A stretch of DNA of 7,972 nucleotides from Rhodoferax sp. (GTDB lineage Bacteria > Pseudomonadota > Gammaproteobacteria > Burkholderiales > Burkholderiaceae_C): NCBI GenBank assembly GCA_020048255.1, contig JAIFMR010000091.1, positions 1 through 7,972 of the forward strand, given 5' to 3'. Position 1 is the first letter of the stretch, and each line of letters starts with the position of its first letter. A program made the position numbers and the translations under genes. A model generated the notes under the pieces. The model was not told where the DNA came from. It ran no database searches and saw nothing but the letters and a program-made list of their open reading frames with translations. This document shows positions 5,046 to 7,972 of this stretch, in pieces.

Positions 5046-6473
5046 TCAGATTTTCTTGGCTTTTTCGAACGCTTCGTCGATCGTGCCAACCATGTAGAAC
5101 GCCTGCTCTGGCAGGTGGTCACACTCGCCAGCCACAATCATCTTGAAGCCGCGAATGGTCTCTGCCAAGCTGACGTACTTGCCAGGTGAGCCGGTAAACA
5201 CTTCAGCTACGTGAAAAGGTTGCGACAGGAAACGCTGAATTTTACGAGCGCGTGCAACGGTCAACTTGTCTTCAGGAGCCAACTCGTCCATGCCCAAGAT
5301 GGCGATGATGTCGCGCAACTCTTTGTAGCGCTGCAAGGTACCTTGCACAGCACGTGCGGTTTCGTAGTGGTCAGCACCCACCACCAGCGGATCGAGCTGA
5401 CGGCTGGTCGAGTCAAGCGGGTCCACTGCGGGGTAAATACCCAGGGAAGCAATGTCACGGCTCAGCACCACGGTGGAGTCCAGGTGGGCAAAGGTGGTGG
5501 CAGGCGACGGGTCGGTCAAGTCATCGGCTGGCACGTAAACGGCCTGGATGGAGGTGATCGAGCCCACTTTGGTGGACGTGATCCGCTCTTGCAAGCGGCC
5601 CATTTCTTCAGCCAGGGTGGGCTGATAACCCACAGCTGAAGGCATACGGCCCAACAGCGCGGACACTTCGGTACCGGCCAAGGTGAAACGATAGATGTTG
5701 TCCACGAAGAACAACACGTCTTTGCCTTCATCACGGAAAGATTCAGCAATAGTCAAACCAGTCAAAGCCACGCGCAGACGATTACCCGGGGGTTCGTTCA
5801 TCTGACCGTAAACCATGGACACCTTGGAGTCTTCGAGCTTCTCAAGATTCACCACACCCGAGTCAGCCATCTCGTGATAGAAGTCGTTACCTTCACGGGT
5901 ACGCTCACCCACACCGGCAAACACGGACAAACCGCTGTGTGCCTTGGCGATATTGTTGATCAGTTCCATCATGTTCACGGTCTTGCCAACACCGGCACCA
6001 CCGAACAAACCGACCTTGCCGCCCTTGGCGAACGGGCAAACCAAGTCAATCACCTTGATGCCGGTTTCCAGCAATTCTTGCGATGGGCTGAGTTCGTCGT
6101 AGGTAGGTGCCTTGCGGTGAATGGACGCGAGCTTGGCGGAATTGACCGGGCCACGCTCGTCGATCGGGTTGCCCAACACGTCCATGATGCGGCCCAAAGT
6201 CGCCGTGCCCACGGGCACAGAGATCGGGTTGTGGGTGTTGGATACCATCAGGCCACGGCGCAAACCGTCGCTGGAACCCAGTGCAATGGTGCGCACAATG
6301 CCGTCACCAAGTTGCTGCTGTACCTCTAGGGTCAGGGTTGAGCCTTCAAGTTTGAGTGCGTCATACACCTTGGGCATGTGATCCCGTGGAAACTCCACGT
6401 CAACCACAGCGCCGATGCACTGAACAATCTTGCCTTGAACATTTGAGTTCGTTTGTGTGTTCTGTTGAGCCAT
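5046..6473 (-). CDS. atpD: F1F0 ATP synthase beta (catalytic) subunit
   Basis: The product is 475 residues, a normal beta length. The Walker A loop is GGAGVGKT (158-165), the catalytic Glu190 and Arg191 lie in GERTREGND, and the Walker B strand ends at Asp258 in FFVDNIYRF. The MPSAVGYQPTLAEEMG block, the VPADDLTDPSPATTFAHLD block and the C-terminal lever DELAPED (396-402) are all intact. The subunit makes ATP at the alpha/beta interfaces of the F1 head. The ATG at 6473 is chosen because GGAG precedes it by about 8 bases; an in-frame TTG at 6488 would place that site inside the gene. It lies 44 bases after atpG and 30 bases before atpC and is clearly part of the atp operon. All catalytic residues are present, so the beta subunit gives no hint of a decayed operon. 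Confidence 0.98.
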   Translation of the reverse strand: MAQQNTQTNSNVQGKIVQCIGAVVDVEFPRDHMPKVYDALKLEGSTLTLEVQQQLGDGIVRTIALGSSDGLRRGLMVSNTHNPISVPVGTATLGRIMDVLGNPIDERGPVNSAKLASIHRKAPTYDELSPSQELLETGIKVIDLVCPFAKGGKVGLFGGAGVGKTVNMMELINNIAKAHSGLSVFAGVGERTREGNDFYHEMADSGVVNLEKLEDSKVSMVYGQMNEPPGNRLRVALTGLTIAESFRDEGKDVLFFVDNIYRFTLAGTEVSALLGRMPSAVGYQPTLAEEMGRLQERITSTKVGSITSIQAVYVPADDLTDPSPATTFAHLDSTVVLSRDIASLGIYPAVDPLDSTSRQLDPLVVGADHYETARAVQGTLQRYKELRDIIAILGMDELAPEDKLTVARARKIQRFLSQPFHVAEVFTGSPGKYVSLAETIRGFKMIVAGECDHLPEQAFYMVGTIDEAFEKAKKI

Positions 6474-6517
6474 TTGGTTTTGCTCCAATAATTTGAATCT
6501 TGCGAGGGGGCCGTCAC

Positions 6518-7414
6518 TTATGCGCCGATGGCGGCTGCACCTGAGACGATTTCCGACAACTCTTTGGTGATGGCGGCTTGACGGGTTTTGTTGTAAACCA
6601 GCTTCAGCTCACCGATCACATTGCCGGCATTGTCAGTTGCTGCTTTCATGGCGACCATGCGAGCAGCATGCTCAGAGGCCATGTTTTCCGCAACGGCCTG
6701 AAAGACCAGTGCTTCAACATAACGCAAAAGCAGGTCGTCGATCACCGTTTGAGCATCGGGCTCATAAATGTAGTCCCAGGCGTGTTTGGCACCACTGGAT
6801 GCCTCACTGGCGCGAGTCTCTTCTTGCATCTGAACGGCCGACAGGGGCAGCAGTTGCTCCATCACCACTTCCTGCCGCATCGTGTTAATGAAGCGGGTGT
6901 AGGACAAGTAAACTGCGCTGATCTCACCCTTGGCGTAAGCGTCCAGCAGCACCTTGACCGGCCCAATCAGTCGGTCCAGGTGTGGCCGGTCACCCAGCTG
7001 GGTCACATGTGCTGCGACCCTTGCACCAATGCGGTTCAGGAAACCCAAGCCTTTGTTGCCAATAGCCACCGTTTGCGTGGTCATGCCTGCAGCCTGAACT
7101 TCGCGCAGCTTGTTTGTCACACCACGCAGTACGTTGGTGTTGAGACCACCGCACAGCCCTTTGTCTGTGGTCACCACGATCATGCCAACGACTTTGGCGT
7201 CGTTGGGTTTCATGAAGGCATGAACATACTCCGGATTCGCCTGACCCAGATGGGCAGCGATGTTGCGCACCTTTTCTGCGTACGGCCTGGCAGCACGCAT
7301 GCGCTCTTGAGCCCGGCGCATCTTGGAGACGGAAATCATCTCCATGGCCTTGGTGATCTTCTTCGTGCTTTCGAAGTTTTTGATCTTGCCGCGTATTTCC
7401 TTGCCTGTTGCCAT
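6518..7414 (-). CDS. atpG: F1F0 ATP synthase gamma subunit, in frame with atpA (no intervening stop)
   Basis: From the ATG at 7414 the product is 298 residues. The N-terminal helix (1-57) carries MATGKEIRGKIKNFESTKK and ITKAMEMISVSKMRRAQERM, the classic gamma opening. TTDKGLCGGLN (82-92) starts the Rossmann-like domain, and the C-terminal helix contains SEHAARMVAMKAATDNAG and YNKTRQAAITKELSEIVSGA, which with the N-terminal helix forms the rotating coiled coil. It links catalysis in the alpha3beta3 head to the c-ring. It is slightly longer than E. coli gamma because of extra residues around 208-225 (QEETRASEASSGAKHAWD), which I believe is normal for this group. The remarkable point is upstream: the frame is open straight into atpA with only four codons of bridge. 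There is no good Shine-Dalgarno before 7414 (only AAGA 6 bases away), so free gamma would have to be made by weak internal initiation. The gamma coding sequence itself looks intact. Confidence 0.93.
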   Translation of the reverse strand: MATGKEIRGKIKNFESTKKITKAMEMISVSKMRRAQERMRAARPYAEKVRNIAAHLGQANPEYVHAFMKPNDAKVVGMIVVTTDKGLCGGLNTNVLRGVTNKLREVQAAGMTTQTVAIGNKGLGFLNRIGARVAAHVTQLGDRPHLDRLIGPVKVLLDAYAKGEISAVYLSYTRFINTMRQEVVMEQLLPLSAVQMQEETRASEASSGAKHAWDYIYEPDAQTVIDDLLLRYVEALVFQAVAENMASEHAARMVAMKAATDNAGNVIGELKLVYNKTRQAAITKELSEIVSGAAAIGA

Positions 7415-7441
7415 ATCAGTCTTGTTCAATTCGGCCTCAGC
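7415..7441 (-). other. atpA-atpG in-frame fusion junction
   Basis: The minus strand here encodes AEAELNKTD directly followed by the gamma Met. The expected alpha tail, stop codon, intergenic gap and atpG ribosome-binding site are all missing. In the two other frames a TGA lies within 20 bases before the ATG (AAT TGA and GAC TGA), but the coding frame has none. The pattern fits a deletion of a few tens of bases spanning the end of atpA and the gap. Whether the deletion is biological or from sequencing or assembly cannot be decided from the window. Confidence 0.8.
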
Positions 7442-7972
7442 ATCTTTGTCCATGGCGCGATCTGCTTCCATTTTGGACAGCAGCGCTGCATGTTTGTCTT
7501 TCAGATAGCCATGCAAACCGTGTTCGAACGCCAGTACCTTGTTGACTGCAACATCGTCAAGGTAACCCTTGTTGACAGCAAACAGGGTCGAGCCCATGAG
7601 AGAGATCGACAGCGGGCTGTACTGAGCTTGTTTGAGCAATTCGGTCACGCGGGCACCACGGTCCAACTGCTTGCGGGTCGCTTCGTCCAGATCAGACGCA
7701 AACTGTGCAAACGCTGCCAACTCGCGGTACTGGGCCAAGTCGGTACGAATACCACCGGACAAGTTTTTGATCAGCTTGGTTTGTGCTGCACCACCCACAC
7801 GAGACACCGAAATACCAGCGTTAATAGCTGGACGAACACCGGCATTGAACAGGCTGGTCTCCAGGAAGATCTGGCCGTCTGTGATGGAAATCACGTTGGT
7901 TGGCACAAACGCAGACACGTCACCTGCTTGGGTTTCAATGATGGGCAATGCCGTCAATGAACCTGTCTTGCC
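7415..7972 (-). CDS. atpA: F1F0 ATP synthase alpha subunit, C-terminal part; 5' truncated by window, lacks own stop and last residues
   Basis: The minus strand is open from the window end, reading GKTGSLTALPIIETQAGD, the alpha subunit sequence shortly after Walker B. About 186 residues are visible. They include the SITDGQIFLETSLFNAG block and ISVSRVGGAAQTK, whose Arg (codon 7801-7799) corresponds to the arginine finger at the catalytic interface (Arg376 in E. coli). SGGIRTDLAQYRELAAFAQFASDLD and the helical C-terminal domain to KDAEAELNK follow. Relatives continue here for roughly ten more residues (an FKKSFA-like tail in Comamonadaceae, from memory) and then stop. Here the frame instead reads Thr-Asp and enters the gamma ATG without a stop. 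Alpha forms the non-catalytic subunits of the F1 hexamer. The rest of atpA is outside the window, so its upstream integrity is not seen. Confidence 0.93.

Noticed and set aside
7400..7441. Programmed ribosomal frameshift used to terminate AtpA
   Set aside because: TGA codons exist in both other frames, but there is no slippery heptamer or obvious stimulatory structure, and the resulting alpha would still lack its tail.
6578..7960. A 460-codon open frame on the + strand opposite atpG and atpA
   Set aside because: It mirrors well-identified genes codon for codon, has no recognisable domain, and owes its length to the rarity of TTA, CTA and TCA codons in the real genes.

Overview
The window looks like part of a betaproteobacterial chromosome, most likely family Comamonadaceae (Rhodoferax/Polaromonas-like). 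This rests on the protein character of the ATP synthase subunits, the set of housekeeping neighbours after atpC, and intergenic sequence resembling a repeat I associate with that family. The assignment is inference, since no database could be searched.

Left part (1-1885): the 3' end of an ABC-transporter ATPase gene (+). It is followed by a 170-base gap holding a hairpin-containing repeat-like element, then a secreted PQQ-dependent sugar dehydrogenase-like gene (+) and a tRNA-Arg(CCG) gene (-). The tRNA gene is divergent from a membrane-anchored c-type cytochrome gene (+, 1886-2434), with back-to-back candidate promoters between them.

Middle (2467-4473): three genes on the minus strand, read from right to left. 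They are an NTF2/SnoaL-like small protein, a YheT-type alpha/beta hydrolase, and a conserved protein of unknown function whose start overlaps the hydrolase stop. The hydrolase start codon falls inside a second repeat-like element.

Right part (4532-7972): the distal end of the F1F0 ATP synthase operon on the minus strand, in the usual order atpA-atpG-atpD-atpC, closed by a strong intrinsic terminator. The cytochrome and ATP synthase fit a respiratory, oxidative-phosphorylation lifestyle.

The outstanding anomaly is at the atpA/atpG boundary. The alpha-subunit frame has no stop codon: its last dozen or so usual residues and the usual intergenic gap are absent, and it runs in frame through a short Asn-Lys-Thr-Asp bridge into the initiator Met of the gamma subunit. 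As written, the DNA encodes an AtpA-AtpG fusion. Because F1 needs three alpha and one gamma, and gamma must rotate, this is either a deletion or assembly error or a very unusual ATP synthase. Apart from this I see ordinary chromosomal genes and no mobile element, CRISPR array or defence system.
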